The notes under the pieces: generated by a model | Seen by the model: the letters and a program-made list of their open reading frames with translations, nothing else | Database searches by the model: none | Told to the model about the DNA's origin: nothing | Program-made: the position numbers and the translations under genes | NCBI RefSeq assembly: GCF_900156805.1 | Contig: NZ_FTOQ01000023.1 | Location: forward strand, 1 to 45,237 | Direction: 5' to 3' | DNA: 45,237 nucleotides | DNA from: Roseivivax lentus | GTDB taxonomy: Bacteria; Pseudomonadota; Alphaproteobacteria; Rhodobacterales; Rhodobacteraceae | Shown here: positions 1-8,442 of the stretch, in pieces | Layout: the number at the start of each line of letters is the position of its first letter | Numbering within the stretch: position 1 is the stretch's first letter

Positions 1-99
1 ATCGCCGAAAACGATTACGGCAGCCTCGGCGACACCTCCACCCTCGCCGAACCCGAGGTCGTCGAAGACCTCATCGAAAACCGCATGAACCGCGGCTAG
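1..99 (+). CDS. C-terminal 32 codons of an unrecognised protein (5' truncated by window edge)
   Basis: An open frame runs from the first base to a TAG stop at 97-99 and is followed 22 bases later by a strong intrinsic terminator, which supports it as the real end of a gene. The visible tail is acidic and ends in ENRMNRG. I do not recognise the family, and no domain is visible in so short a piece. Codon use is GC-rich like the neighbours. The rest of the gene lies outside the window. Confidence 0.6.
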   Translation: MAENDYGSLGDTSTLAEPEVVEDLIENRMNRG

Positions 100-121
100 G
101 ACGCGCCGCAGGGCGGGTACG

Positions 122-149
122 GGCGGGCCTTTCGGGACCCGCCTTTTTT
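122..149 (+). terminator. Rho-independent terminator
   Basis: GGCGGG at 122-127 pairs with CCCGCC at 138-143 across a 10-base loop and is followed directly by six T residues at 144-149. It lies just after the TAG stop at 97-99 and most likely ends transcription of that upstream gene. Confidence 0.85.
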
Positions 150-296
150 ATGCCGCAGCCCACAGGTGTTCATCTTTCGTAAACCACGAACATCGAAACC
201 ATTCGGCGAAGATGCGCAGGCGGGGTATTTTGGCCCCAGGCCCGCCATGCGCGGAGTGCATCGCGGGCAAGTTCCACTCCAGTTCAGGAGTTTGCC

Positions 297-662
297 ATGC
301 AGATCAACGCCTTCATTGCCCCCGGTGCGCCCGTGGCCTTCGGCGCGATACCGACAACGCCCCTGCGTCCCGCTCCGGACGCCACTCGGCTGGCTGCGCC
401 CACGAAAACCGACGACACCGCGCTTGGCGATCAGCGCGGCCGCAGCCCGACAGAGGCCACCCTGCCGAAGTCCCGCACCGATGCCGACGGGGACCACGTG
501 GCGCCCCCCACCATCATGCAGCTCAAGCTCGCCGCCATTCGGTCCGAGATCCAGTCCGAAAGACGGGACGCCGAACCCGGCGATGCGTCATCAGGTCCGG
601 GCGCGACGTCACCCTATGCCGCGTCCGCAAGCGCGACGGAGCCGGTGCGCGCCGCGGAGTGA
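297..662 (+). CDS. Small Ala/Pro-rich protein of unknown function
   Basis: This 121-residue protein starts at an ATG with a good ribosome-binding site (AGGAG at 286-290, six bases upstream). The sequence is low-complexity and rich in Ala, Pro, Thr and Arg, with no signal peptide and no membrane segment. One short ordered-looking stretch, PPTIMQLKLAAIRSEI around residues 70-85, reads as an amphipathic helix. I have the impression that small Rhodobacteraceae proteins carry a similar PPT-x-MQLK motif, but that is from memory. The gene stands alone between the upstream terminator and accB. Other frames are also open across this GC-rich stretch, so the call rests mainly on the ribosome-binding site and the helix-like motif. 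Confidence 0.55.
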   Translation: MQINAFIAPGAPVAFGAIPTTPLRPAPDATRLAAPTKTDDTALGDQRGRSPTEATLPKSRTDADGDHVAPPTIMQLKLAAIRSEIQSERRDAEPGDASSGPGATSPYAASASATEPVRAAE

Positions 663-679
663 TCCCCGCCGAACGGGAT

Positions 680-697
680 CGCCCGGGCGGCCGGGCG
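680..697. other. GC-rich stem-loop downstream of the small ORF
   Basis: CGCCCGG (680-686) and CCGGGCG (691-697) form a perfect 7-bp stem with a GCGG tetraloop, 18 bases after the stop of the 297-662 gene. No T-run follows, so it is at most a weak or Rho-dependent terminator or a 3'-end stabiliser. The remaining 200 bases before accB show no gene; a TATAAG-like -10 element at about 834-839 is the only promoter-like element I see. Confidence 0.45.
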
Positions 698-900
698 CCG
701 CTCGAAACCCCGGGTCCGTGACCGCTTGGCGGCATGCCCGCCCGGACGCATGACACCCAGACCGGGCGCCCGGCCCGGACAAGCCATCCAAACCGCGTGT
801 GAAAGGCCGCTTTCCCCCCCCTTCCGCCTCGGCCTATAAGCAGGTAACGTCGCGCAACCCAAGACGCCGACAGGCCCAAAGCGCATTGGTTGAGGATGGA

Positions 901-1398
901 ATGAGCAAAAATACCCACGAATCCGACGTCGCCTTCATCGCGGCCTTGGCGGAACTGCTTCGCGACAACGACCTGACGGAATTGCAGGTCAAACGCGAAT
1001 ATGCGGACAACGACAGCCTGAACGTCCGGGTCAGCCGCCTGCAGCCGCAAGCCGCACCGGCCCCGGCAGCCGCGCCCGCGCCGCAGGCCCACCAGCCCGC
1101 CGCCGCACAGGCCGCACCCGCATCGGGCCCCGCCGCCGACGCCCCTGAGGATCCGGCAGCGCATCCCGGCGCCGTCCTGTCGCCGATGGTCGGCACGGTC
1201 TATCTGCAGCCCGAACCCGGCGCGCCCTCCTTCATCAAGGTCGGCGCCGAGGTGTCCGAAGGCGACACGCTCATCATCGTCGAGGCGATGAAGACGATGA
1301 ACCACATCCCGGCGCCCAAATCCGGCACCGTCAAGCGCATCCTGGTCGAAGACGGCGCCCCGGTCGAGTATGGCGCACCGCTCGTCATCGTCGAGTGA
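901..1398 (+). CDS. accB: Biotin carboxyl carrier protein of acetyl-CoA carboxylase
   Basis: AccB carries the covalently bound biotin that shuttles carboxyl groups from AccC to the carboxyltransferase in the first committed step of fatty-acid synthesis, in the cytoplasm. The 165-residue protein has the usual plan: an N-terminal helical region (about 1-45), a flexible Ala/Pro-rich linker (about 46-80) and a C-terminal biotinyl domain (about 85-165). The biotin-accepting lysine is K131 in the motif EAMKTMN. The ATG at 901 is preferred because it is preceded by GAGG (892-895) and begins [10 protein letters not shown], typical of the family; an upstream in-frame ATG at 799 would add 34 non-conserved residues. 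accC follows after seven bases, so the two are almost certainly co-transcribed. Confidence 0.97.
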   Translation: MSKNTHESDVAFIAALAELLRDNDLTELQVKREYADNDSLNVRVSRLQPQAAPAPAAAPAPQAHQPAAAQAAPASGPAADAPEDPAAHPGAVLSPMVGTVYLQPEPGAPSFIKVGAEVSEGDTLIIVEAMKTMNHIPAPKSGTVKRILVEDGAPVEYGAPLVIVE

Positions 1399-1405
1399 GG
1401 CACAG

Positions 1406-2758
1406 ATGTTCGACAAGATCCTGATCGCCAATCGCGGCGAAATCGCCCTGCGTGTCATCCGGGCCTGCCGCGAGATGGGCATCGCCAGCGTGGCCGTGCA
1501 TTCCACCGCGGATGCGGACGCCATGCATGTGCGCATGGCCGACGAGACGATCTGCATCGGTCCCGCCTCGTCGACCGACAGCTATTTGTCCTTCCCGGCC
1601 ATCATCTCGGCCTGCGAGGTCACCGGCGCCCAGGCAATCCACCCCGGCTACGGCTTCTTGTCGGAGAATGCGCGCTTCGTGCAGATCGTTGAGGATCACG
1701 GGCTGACCTTTATCGGTCCGCGCGCCGAGCATATCCGCATCATGGGCGACAAGATCACCGCCAAGGACACGATGAAGGACCTCGGCGTGCCCTGCGTGCC
1801 CGGCTCCGACGGCGGCGTGCCCGACCTCGAGGCGGCCCGGCGGATCGGGGACGAGATCGGCTATCCCGTCATCATCAAGGCCACCGCCGGCGGCGGCGGT
1901 CGCGGCATGAAGGTCGCGAAATCCGCGGCCGAGATGGAACGCGCGTTCCAGACCGCGCGCTCCGAAGGCAAGGCCGCCTTCGGCAATGACGAGGTCTATA
2001 TCGAGAAATACCTCACCACGCCGCGCCATATCGAGATCCAGGTCTTCGGCGACGGCAAGGGCAACGCCGTCCATCTAGGCGAGCGCGACTGCTCGCTGCA
2101 GCGGCGCCACCAGAAGGTGCTGGAAGAGGCGCCCGGCCCCGTCATCACCGAAGAGGAACGCGCGCGCATCGGCAAGGTCTGCGCCGACGCGGTGGCCAAG
2201 ATCAACTATGCCGGCGCCGGCACGATCGAGTTTCTCTACGAGAACGGCGAGTTCTACTTCATCGAGATGAACACCCGCCTGCAGGTCGAACATCCCGTCA
2301 CCGAGGCGATCTTCGGCGTCGATCTAGTCCGCGAACAGATCCGCGTTGCGTCGGGCATGCCGCTGTCCTTCGCGCAGGACGATCTGAAGATCAACGGCCA
2401 TGCCATCGAGGCCCGGATCAACGCCGAGAAACTGCCCAACTTCTCGCCCTCGCCGGGCAAGATCACGCAGTATCACGCCCCGGGCGGCCTCGGCGTGCGG
2501 ATGGACAGCGCGCTCTATCAGGGCTACCGGATCCCGCCCTATTACGACAGCCTGATCGCCAAGCTGATCGTGCATGGCCGCGACCGGGAAGAGGCGCTGG
2601 CGCGGCTCGACCGGGCGCTCGGCGAGTTGATCGTCGATGGCGTCGACACCACGATCCCGCTGTTCCGGCTTCTGCTCGAGAACGAGGACGTGCATTCCGG
2701 CAGCTACAACATTCATTGGCTGGAAGGCTGGCTGGACAGGACTTTCGGCGCGAAGTGA
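1406..2758 (+). CDS. accC: Biotin carboxylase subunit of acetyl-CoA carboxylase
   Basis: AccC uses ATP and bicarbonate to carboxylate the biotin on AccB. The 450-residue length is normal for the family. The start [20 protein letters not shown] is the hallmark N-terminal biotin-carboxylase fold; an ATP-grasp glycine-rich loop (GGGGRGMK) lies near residue 165, and the active-site stretch with [14 protein letters not shown] lies near 290. The ATG at 1406 is seven bases after the accB stop, giving the usual accBC operon. The TGA stop is overlapped by the GTG start of aat, which implies translational coupling onward. Confidence 0.98.
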   Translation: MFDKILIANRGEIALRVIRACREMGIASVAVHSTADADAMHVRMADETICIGPASSTDSYLSFPAIISACEVTGAQAIHPGYGFLSENARFVQIVEDHGLTFIGPRAEHIRIMGDKITAKDTMKDLGVPCVPGSDGGVPDLEAARRIGDEIGYPVIIKATAGGGGRGMKVAKSAAEMERAFQTARSEGKAAFGNDEVYIEKYLTTPRHIEIQVFGDGKGNAVHLGERDCSLQRRHQKVLEEAPGPVITEEERARIGKVCADAVAKINYAGAGTIEFLYENGEFYFIEMNTRLQVEHPVTEAIFGVDLVREQIRVASGMPLSFAQDDLKINGHAIEARINAEKLPNFSPSPGKITQYHAPGGLGVRMDSALYQGYRIPPYYDSLIAKLIVHGRDREEALARLDRALGELIVDGVDTTIPLFRLLLENEDVHSGSYNIHWLEGWLDRTFGAK

Positions 2759-3390
2759 GCGTCTCGCCGGAACTGATCCTCCAGGCGTATCGCGTGGGCG
2801 TGTTTCCCATGGCCGAAAGCCGCGACGACCCGGATATCTTCTGGGTCGATCCGAAATTCCGCGGCATCATCCCGCTGGACGGGTTTCACATCTCGCGCAG
2901 CCTCGCGCGTATCCTGCGGCAGGACCGGTTCGAGATCACCATCGACCGCGATTTCGCGGGCGTGATGCGCGGCTGCGCGGGCCGCAGCGAAACCTGGATC
3001 AACGCCGAGATCCATCGCGTCTACGGCGCCCTGCACGCCTCGGGGCATGCCCATTCGCTGGAGGTCTGGCATGACGGCCGGCTGGTGGGCGGGGTCTACG
3101 GCGTCGCTGTTGGCGGCGCCTTCTGCGGCGAAAGCATGTTCTCGGAGATGCGGGACGCCTCGAAGGTCGCGCTGGCCTGGCTGGTCGACCATCTGCGCCG
3201 CGCGGGCTTCGTGCTGTTCGACACGCAGTTCGTCACGCCCCACCTGTCGTCGCTCGGGGGGCAGGAGATCAGCCGCGCGCGCTACCAGTCACTGCTGAAG
3301 GCCGCGCTGCCGCTGCAGACGCGGTTTTCCGACACAAAGCTGGCAAGTTCCGGTCAGGAGGTCGTGCAGCGCAACACCCAGACGTCGTAG
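2755..3390 (+). CDS. aat: Leucyl/phenylalanyl-tRNA-protein transferase
   Basis: Aat transfers Leu or Phe from charged tRNA to N-terminal Lys or Arg of target proteins, creating N-degrons read by ClpS/ClpAP. The 211-residue sequence opens [18 protein letters not shown] and contains [39 protein letters not shown] and FCGESMFS, all typical of the family. I chose the GTG at 2755 because it overlaps the accC stop as GTGA and matches the usual N-terminus; an ATG at 2716 would add 13 unrelated residues. The last residues (about [11 protein letters not shown]) go beyond the conserved core. The 3' end overlaps the convergent DUF2155 gene by 37 bases. Confidence 0.95.
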   Translation: MSVSPELILQAYRVGVFPMAESRDDPDIFWVDPKFRGIIPLDGFHISRSLARILRQDRFEITIDRDFAGVMRGCAGRSETWINAEIHRVYGALHASGHAHSLEVWHDGRLVGGVYGVAVGGAFCGESMFSEMRDASKVALAWLVDHLRRAGFVLFDTQFVTPHLSSLGGQEISRARYQSLLKAALPLQTRFSDTKLASSGQEVVQRNTQTS

Positions 3391-3725
3391 CGCGCGTGAT
3401 CCATCGGGTTGACCGCCGGTGCCGAGGCGATCATCCAGCCCTCGAAGACCGGCGCATCGACCCCGATTTCCCGCACGGTGACAAAGGCATAGGCATCGCC
3501 TGCCGGATTGCCGACGGGATAGCGGCATTCCTTCATCTCCACCTCGATGCGGCCCTGAACCGACCGCTGCCGGCTGCCGAGACGCACGTCCTTGGTGATG
3601 CCGTTCAGCTTATCGAGGACGCGCAGCTCCGCGCCCGTGCCCTGCTCGACGGCCTGCGCCGCGGCAAGGGCCGGCACCGCGGCCGCGACGGCCGCGATCA
3701 GAAGACAGCGCAAAGCGGAGATCAC
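3354..3725 (-). CDS. DUF2155 domain-containing exported protein
   Basis: A 123-residue protein with a signal peptide (hydrophobic segment about residues 3-22, AxA-type cleavage near LAAAQA). The body is the conserved DUF2155 sequence: [14 protein letters not shown], a basic patch, [18 protein letters not shown], and [27 protein letters not shown]. The family has no established biochemical role that I know of; its location beside NDUFA12 and accBC-aat is conserved in Rhodobacteraceae. I prefer the GTG start at 3725 because it overlaps the NDUFA12 stop as GTGA; an ATG at 3737 would add four residues. Two cysteines remain in the mature protein. The 3' end overlaps aat convergently. Confidence 0.85.
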   Translation of the reverse strand: MISALRCLLIAAVAAAVPALAAAQAVEQGTGAELRVLDKLNGITKDVRLGSRQRSVQGRIEVEMKECRYPVGNPAGDAYAFVTVREIGVDAPVFEGWMIASAPAVNPMDHARYDVWVLRCTTS

Positions 3726-4105
3726 TCGGGGCTCCATGCCTCGTAATCGGAGCGTTCCTCGGGGCGGGCCTGCCGGATCGAGCCCTTGGGCGCATAGGCG
3801 AGGGCCGTGCCGGTCAGGTTCTCGATATGGGGCTTTTCCCACGCCTTGTGCGGCAGCGGGCGCTCCGTCGGCGGCTCCTTGAAGGTGTGGTGCAGCCAGC
3901 CATGCCAGTCGGGATCGACGCGCGTGGCCTCGGCCTCGCCGTTGAAGATGACCCAGCGGCGCTTGCCGTCCTTCGTCTGGTAGAAGATGTTGCCCTGCTT
4001 GTCCTCGCCGACCTTCTGGCCGTTGCGCCAGGTCCAGAGCTGCGTGTTCAGCGTCTGGCCGTTCCACCAGGTCACCGCGCGCAGGAGGGTATTCAGAATG
4101 CCCAT
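3722..4105 (-). CDS. NADH:ubiquinone oxidoreductase accessory subunit, NDUFA12 (17.2 kDa) family
   Basis: This 127-residue protein is the bacterial homologue of the complex I accessory subunit NDUFA12, found in alphaproteobacteria and mitochondria, which associates with the peripheral arm of respiratory NADH dehydrogenase. Family markers are [37 protein letters not shown] (described here in pieces: the YYQ-like segment near 45, the RRWV segment near 55 and the WHGWLHH segment near 72), followed by PP and P-rich HIENLTGT. The ATG at 4103-4105 is preceded on the minus strand by GAGG at seven bases. A TTG two codons upstream is less likely. It is translationally coupled to the DUF2155 gene. Confidence 0.9.
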   Translation of the reverse strand: MGILNTLLRAVTWWNGQTLNTQLWTWRNGQKVGEDKQGNIFYQTKDGKRRWVIFNGEAEATRVDPDWHGWLHHTFKEPPTERPLPHKAWEKPHIENLTGTALAYAPKGSIRQARPEERSDYEAWSPE

Positions 4106-4312
4106 CGTCAAGCCTCATCAGACGTTTGACTGCGGGTATGCACGATTGGCCGGACGAGGTCCAGTGATGCCGGCGGACATGCGGCGGGACAGCCGCGGCA
4201 AAAGGCGCGCAGTCGCGACAAATCGCCGAGACTTCTCCGCAGTTTTCCTACTTTTCGCCACGTGACTTTGCTAGGTTGCCGCAAAGTGCGGACAACAACG
4301 CAGAGCAGTGCC

Positions 4313-4999
4313 ATGAAAGACATGTCCATCGCCGCCGTGTGTCACGGCGTGCAGGTCCCCCATTCCCCCTATCTGAACGAAACCCGGATCGCCCGGATCG
4401 AAGCCGCGCGCTACGAAGGCGACGAGATCGCGGGCGCGCTGGCCGTGGTGCGCGCGGGCGACCGCGTGCTCGAAATGGGCTCCGGCCTGGGCGTCGTCGG
4501 GGCGGTGGCCGCGTTCAATCGCGCGCCGGAGCGGGTCCTGTCCTTCGAAGCCAATCCGCATCTCGTCCCGCACATCGAGGCGCTCTATGCCGCCTCCGGC
4601 ATCGAAGACCGCATCGCCGTGCGCAACCGCGTGGTCATGGCCGCACCGGACGCGCCCGCGACGGTGACCTTCCATGTCCATGCCTCCTTTCTGGGCTCGT
4701 CCCTGATCGAGCCCGAAGCGCGCCGGTCCGAGCCGGTGGAGGTGGAGACCGTAACCTTCGACGCGGTGCGCGCGGAGCTCGATCCGACCGTCATTCTTTG
4801 CGACATCGAGGGGGGCGAGCTGGACTTTTTGCGCCATGCGGACCTGACGGGCGTGCGCGCCGTGGTGATGGAGTTTCATCCCGGCGCTTACGGGCGCGAG
4901 GGGATGCGCGAATGCAAGCGCATCCTCGAACGCGCGGGTTTCGTGCGCAACGACGAGGTCTCGACGCGGCTGGTCTGGACCTGCGAAAAGGCCGAGTGA
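4313..4999 (+). CDS. FkbM-family SAM-dependent methyltransferase
   Basis: A 228-residue class I methyltransferase of the FkbM family, usually acting on sugar hydroxyls or other small glycan or polyketide substrates. The SAM-binding motif I, VLEMGSGLGVVGAVAA, lies near residues 53-68, followed by SFEANP (motif II acidic residue) near 77; ILCDIEGGELDFL near 163 and VVMEFHP near 185 are FkbM signatures. I chose the ATG at 4313; another in-frame ATG lies at 4322, and the ribosome-binding site is weak for both. The stop is one base before the start of the GT61 gene, so the two form an operon and probably act on the same glycan. The substrate cannot be told from sequence. Confidence 0.85.
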   Translation: MKDMSIAAVCHGVQVPHSPYLNETRIARIEAARYEGDEIAGALAVVRAGDRVLEMGSGLGVVGAVAAFNRAPERVLSFEANPHLVPHIEALYAASGIEDRIAVRNRVVMAAPDAPATVTFHVHASFLGSSLIEPEARRSEPVEVETVTFDAVRAELDPTVILCDIEGGELDFLRHADLTGVRAVVMEFHPGAYGREGMRECKRILERAGFVRNDEVSTRLVWTCEKAE

Positions 5000-5000
5000 C

Positions 5001-6098
5001 ATGCTGGCGGAAGCGCCCGCGCAGGACAAACCGCGGCCCGATGGCGGCTGGGCGCAGGCGCTCGAAACGCTCCGCGACGCGGTGATCGTGCCGCCCGTCG
5101 AAAGCGCCTTCCAGCAGCCTGCGGGCATTCTGCGCGCCGATGGCAGCTATTGCGACACCGGCGCGTTCTGGCGCAATCACCGGCCGCTGACAACCGCCCC
5201 CTCCGCGCCCGGCCAGGTCGACGAGACGCTTGAGGGCCGCTGGCTCTGGGCTGGCGTGCTCTGGGTGCATTTCGGCCATTTCCTCGTGGAAAGCACCGGG
5301 CGGCTCTGGGGGCTCGACGCCATTCGCGACCGGTTCGACGGCATCCTCTACATGCCCAAACGCCCCGCCCGCGGCGACGAGATCGCGGGCTGGCAGCGCG
5401 CCTTCTGGCAGATGTGCGGCATCGACCTGCCCGTGCGCGTGCTGACCGAACCCGCCCGCGTCGAGACGCTGGTGGTACCCGGACAGGGCTTCGGCCTTGG
5501 CGAGATCATCTCGGGCACGCCCGCCTTCCGCGACTACATGGCCTCCCGCTTCGCGAAGGATATCGCGCCGGACGGGCCGGAGCGGCTGTACCTGTCGCGC
5601 TCGAAACTCGGGCTGTCGAAAGGCGGGCTGATCGGCGAGACGCGGCTCGAGGAGCAGCTGGCGCAGCACGGCTACGAGATCTTCCATCCGCAGGACCACG
5701 ACCTGCCGACCCAGATCGCCCGCTACAAGGCCGCGCGGCAGGTGGTGGCGGCGGAAGGCTCCGCGCTTCATCTCTTCGGTTTCGTCGGACGCCCCGACCA
5801 GCAGGTCGCCACGGTCCTGCGCCGGCAATCCGGCGCCACGGACCAGATCGCCGAGCACCTGCGCAGCTTCTGCGGCATCGAGATGCTCCAGATCGAGCGG
5901 CTGCAACGCATCTTCCGCAAGACGGGCGGCCACAAGAAGCGCCACGATCTGGGTGTGATCCACATGGACGGTGTGCGCGAGGAACTGGCCGCGCAGGGCT
6001 TCATCGCGGAAGGCGGCGCCCCCTGGGACAAGATCCGCTGGAACGAGGTCCGCCGCGTGATCGGCAACAGGTACGAGCCGCGCAAGCGCGAGGATTAG
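5001..6098 (+). CDS. Glycosyltransferase family 61 (DUF563) protein
   Basis: A 365-residue protein of the GT61/DUF563 type. The family's usual landmarks are present: an N-terminal region ending in a WVHFGHFLVES segment (about 88-98), a central LYLSRSKL (about 194-201), and a C-terminal VVAAEGSALHLFGF segment (about 249-262). There is no signal peptide or membrane span, so it is probably cytoplasmic. It starts one base after the FkbM methyltransferase stop. The pair lies between the NDUFA12 gene and clpX and is separated from clpX by a terminator hairpin. Bacterial GT61 members are thought to act in polysaccharide synthesis; donor and acceptor here are unknown. Confidence 0.82.
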   Translation: MLAEAPAQDKPRPDGGWAQALETLRDAVIVPPVESAFQQPAGILRADGSYCDTGAFWRNHRPLTTAPSAPGQVDETLEGRWLWAGVLWVHFGHFLVESTGRLWGLDAIRDRFDGILYMPKRPARGDEIAGWQRAFWQMCGIDLPVRVLTEPARVETLVVPGQGFGLGEIISGTPAFRDYMASRFAKDIAPDGPERLYLSRSKLGLSKGGLIGETRLEEQLAQHGYEIFHPQDHDLPTQIARYKAARQVVAAEGSALHLFGFVGRPDQQVATVLRRQSGATDQIAEHLRSFCGIEMLQIERLQRIFRKTGGHKKRHDLGVIHMDGVREELAAQGFIAEGGAPWDKIRWNEVRRVIGNRYEPRKRED

Positions 6099-6122
6099 GG
6101 CGCAGGTCGCCTCCGCGCAAAG

Positions 6123-6148
6123 AAAAAGGCGGCGCACAAGGCGCCGCC
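6123..6148 (-). terminator. Intrinsic terminator of clpX
   Basis: GGCGGCGC (6128-6135) and GCGCCGCC (6141-6148) form a perfect 8-bp stem with a five-base loop. Read on the minus strand the stem is followed by TTTTT, so it is a good clpX terminator. On the plus strand only CTTTC follows, so it is a poorer terminator for the GT61 gene. Confidence 0.85.
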
Positions 6149-6173
6149 CTTTCGAAACTCGTCGCGCTGCTGG

Positions 6174-7439
6174 TCAGCCGGCCGACGCGCCTTCCTTCTT
6201 CTGATCGGCATAGATCATCAGGGGCTTGGCATCCGAGGTCACGGCCTCGTCGTTGACCACGACCTCCACGACGTCGTCCATGCCCGGCAATTCGAACATC
6301 GTGTCGAGCAGGATGTCCTCGAGGATGGAGCGCAGGCCGCGCGCACCGGTCTTCCGGGCGATCGCCTTCAGCGCGATGGATTTCAGCGCGTCGTCGGTGA
6401 AGGTCAGCACCGTGTCCTCGATCTCGAACAGACGCTGGTACTGCTTCACCAGCGCGTTCTTGGGCTGCGTCAGGATGGTGACCAGCGCCTCCTCGTCGAG
6501 ATCCTCGAGCGTCGCCAGAACCGGCAGACGGCCGACGAATTCCGGGATCAAGCCGAATTTCAGCAGGTCCTCCGGTTCGAGATCCTGGAACACCTCGCCC
6601 ACGTTCCGCTCGTCGACCGAGCGCACATCGGCGCCGAAGCCCATGGCCGAGCCCTTGCCGCGCTGGCTGATGATCTTGTCGAGGCCCGCGAAGGCACCGC
6701 CGCAGATGAACAGGATGTTCGTGGTGTCCACCTGCAGGAATTCCTGCTGCGGATGTTTCCGGCCACCCTGCGGCGGCACGGAGGCCACGGTGCCTTCCAT
6801 CAGTTTCAGAAGCGCCTGCTGCACACCCTCGCCCGACACGTCGCGGGTGATCGAGGGGTTCTCGGACTTGCGGGTGATCTTGTCGACCTCGTCGATATAG
6901 ACGATGCCGCGCTGCGCCCGCTCCACGTTGTATTCCGACGATTGCAGGAGCTTGAGGATGATGTTCTCGACGTCCTCGCCCACGTAGCCCGCTTCGGTCA
7001 GCGTGGTCGCATCCGCCATTGTGAAGGGCACGTCGAGGATGCGCGCCAGCGTCTGCGCCAGCAGCGTCTTGCCGCAACCCGTGGGGCCGATCAGCAGGAT
7101 GTTCGACTTGTTGAGCTCGATATCCGAGCTTTTGGCCGAGTGGTTCAGACGCTTGTAATGGTTGTGCACCGCGACCGAGAGAACCCGTTTCGCCTTGGCC
7201 TGGCCGATCACGTAATCGTCCAGAACCTGGCAGATCTCCATCGGCGTCGGGACGCCATCGGTAGATTTCAGCCCGGAGCCCTTCGTTTCCTCGCGGATGA
7301 TGTCCATGCACAGCTCGACACATTCGTCGCAGATGAACACCGTCGGACCTGCGATCAGCTTGCGCACCTCGTGCTGGCTTTTGCCACAAAAGCTGCAGTA
7401 GAGCGTGTTCTTGCTGTCGCCGCCGTTATTCGTCGCCAT
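6174..7439 (-). CDS. clpX: ATP-dependent Clp protease ATP-binding subunit ClpX
   Basis: ClpX is the hexameric AAA+ unfoldase that recognises substrates and feeds them into ClpP. At 421 residues it is full length. The N-terminal zinc-binding domain has C15, C18, C37 and C40; Walker A GPTGCGKT spans 118-125; a Walker B segment ([11 protein letters not shown]) lies near 180, and the C-terminal [16 protein letters not shown]-type sensor region follows. The ATG at 7439 has AAGGTGA just upstream on the minus strand. clpP lies upstream on the same strand with a 158-base gap, long enough for a separate clpX promoter, though I see no clear -35/-10 pair. In alphaproteobacteria ClpXP controls the cell cycle and proteolytic quality control. 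Confidence 0.98.
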   Translation of the reverse strand: MATNNGGDSKNTLYCSFCGKSQHEVRKLIAGPTVFICDECVELCMDIIREETKGSGLKSTDGVPTPMEICQVLDDYVIGQAKAKRVLSVAVHNHYKRLNHSAKSSDIELNKSNILLIGPTGCGKTLLAQTLARILDVPFTMADATTLTEAGYVGEDVENIILKLLQSSEYNVERAQRGIVYIDEVDKITRKSENPSITRDVSGEGVQQALLKLMEGTVASVPPQGGRKHPQQEFLQVDTTNILFICGGAFAGLDKIISQRGKGSAMGFGADVRSVDERNVGEVFQDLEPEDLLKFGLIPEFVGRLPVLATLEDLDEEALVTILTQPKNALVKQYQRLFEIEDTVLTFTDDALKSIALKAIARKTGARGLRSILEDILLDTMFELPGMDDVVEVVVNDEAVTSDAKPLMIYADQKKEGASAG

Positions 7440-7597
7440 GAATCACCTTTCTCGGCCCTGATTTCCCGGGCCCGGCCGATTGCGCCGCACCCTTCCCCGG
7501 TCTTGCCAAGTGGGGAGAAGCTTAGGGCAGCCGCCTTGGGCCTACAATCGCAAATTCGTCGCGGTGCGGACGCTAGCCCGCACCGGTCAAACTTTGG

Positions 7598-8230
7598 TTA
7601 AGACTTGGCCTCTTCGGCCGCCGCACGGCTGGCCACGATCTCGTCGATGAGGCCCCAGGCCTTGGCATCCTCGGGCGACATGAAGTTGTCGCGCTCGAGC
7701 GCGCGCTCGACCGTCTCGTAATCCTGTCCGGTGTGATGGACGTAGATCTCGTTCAGGCGCCGCTTCAGCTTCTGGGTTTCCTCGGCGTGGATCATGATGT
7801 CCGTCGCCTGGCCCTGGTAGCCGCCCGAGGGCTGGTGCACCATCACGCGGCTGTTGGGCAGCGAGAAGCGCATGTCCTTTGCACCCGCGGTCAGAAGCAG
7901 CGAGCCCATGGAGGCCGCCTGCCCGATCACCAGCGTCGAGACCGCGGGCTTGATGTACTGCATCGTGTCGTAGATCGACAGACCGCTCGTCACCACGCCG
8001 CCGGGCGAGTTGATGTACATCGAGATTTCCTTGTTCGGATTCTCGGCCTCGAGGTGCAGAAGCTGCGCCACGATCAGGCTCGACATGCCGTCATGGACGG
8101 GCCCCGAAAGGAAGATGATCCGCTCTTTCAGAAGACGCGAGAAGATGTCGTAGGCGCGCTCGCCGCGGCTGGTCTGCTCCACCACCATGGGCACGAGCGT
8201 GTTCATGTATGTCTCGAAAGGATCGGTCAT
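7598..8230 (-). CDS. clpP: ATP-dependent Clp protease proteolytic subunit ClpP
   Basis: ClpP is the tetradecameric serine protease core paired with ClpX. With the ATG at 8230 it is 210 residues, close to the family norm. Catalytic residues visible are S107 in GQAASMGS and H132 in VMVHQPSGG; the acid should be the Asp in the [11 protein letters not shown] segment near 180. I chose the ATG at 8230 because GAGG precedes it at about eight bases and [10 protein letters not shown] resembles related N-termini; an in-frame GTG at 8266 would add 12 residues. The gene is divergent from the photolyase-like gene, and the 212-base gap between them must hold both promoters. Confidence 0.97.
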   Translation of the reverse strand: MTDPFETYMNTLVPMVVEQTSRGERAYDIFSRLLKERIIFLSGPVHDGMSSLIVAQLLHLEAENPNKEISMYINSPGGVVTSGLSIYDTMQYIKPAVSTLVIGQAASMGSLLLTAGAKDMRFSLPNSRVMVHQPSGGYQGQATDIMIHAEETQKLKRRLNEIYVHHTGQDYETVERALERDNFMSPEDAKAWGLIDEIVASRAAAEEAKS

Positions 8231-8442
8231 CGGGGCTGCCTCAAAGGGAATGGATATGTCGGTCACTGCCTGGTCGCTAGAGTCTTAGTAGTCGCCCATG
8301 GGGGCTGCAAGGGGCGGGCTTACGTGAATTGTCCCGACATCGGGTCGCAGTTGAAGGCCGGCCCGCGCCCCCTACCCTTTCGCGCAACCGCCGGAGCCGG
8401 TGCCGGAACGCGCCGCCAGACCTCGCCCCAAGGAGACCATGC

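Noticed and set aside
8231-8266. Longer ClpP starting at GTG 8266
   Set aside because: The ATG at 8230 has a better ribosome-binding site and matches the usual N-terminus [10 protein letters not shown].
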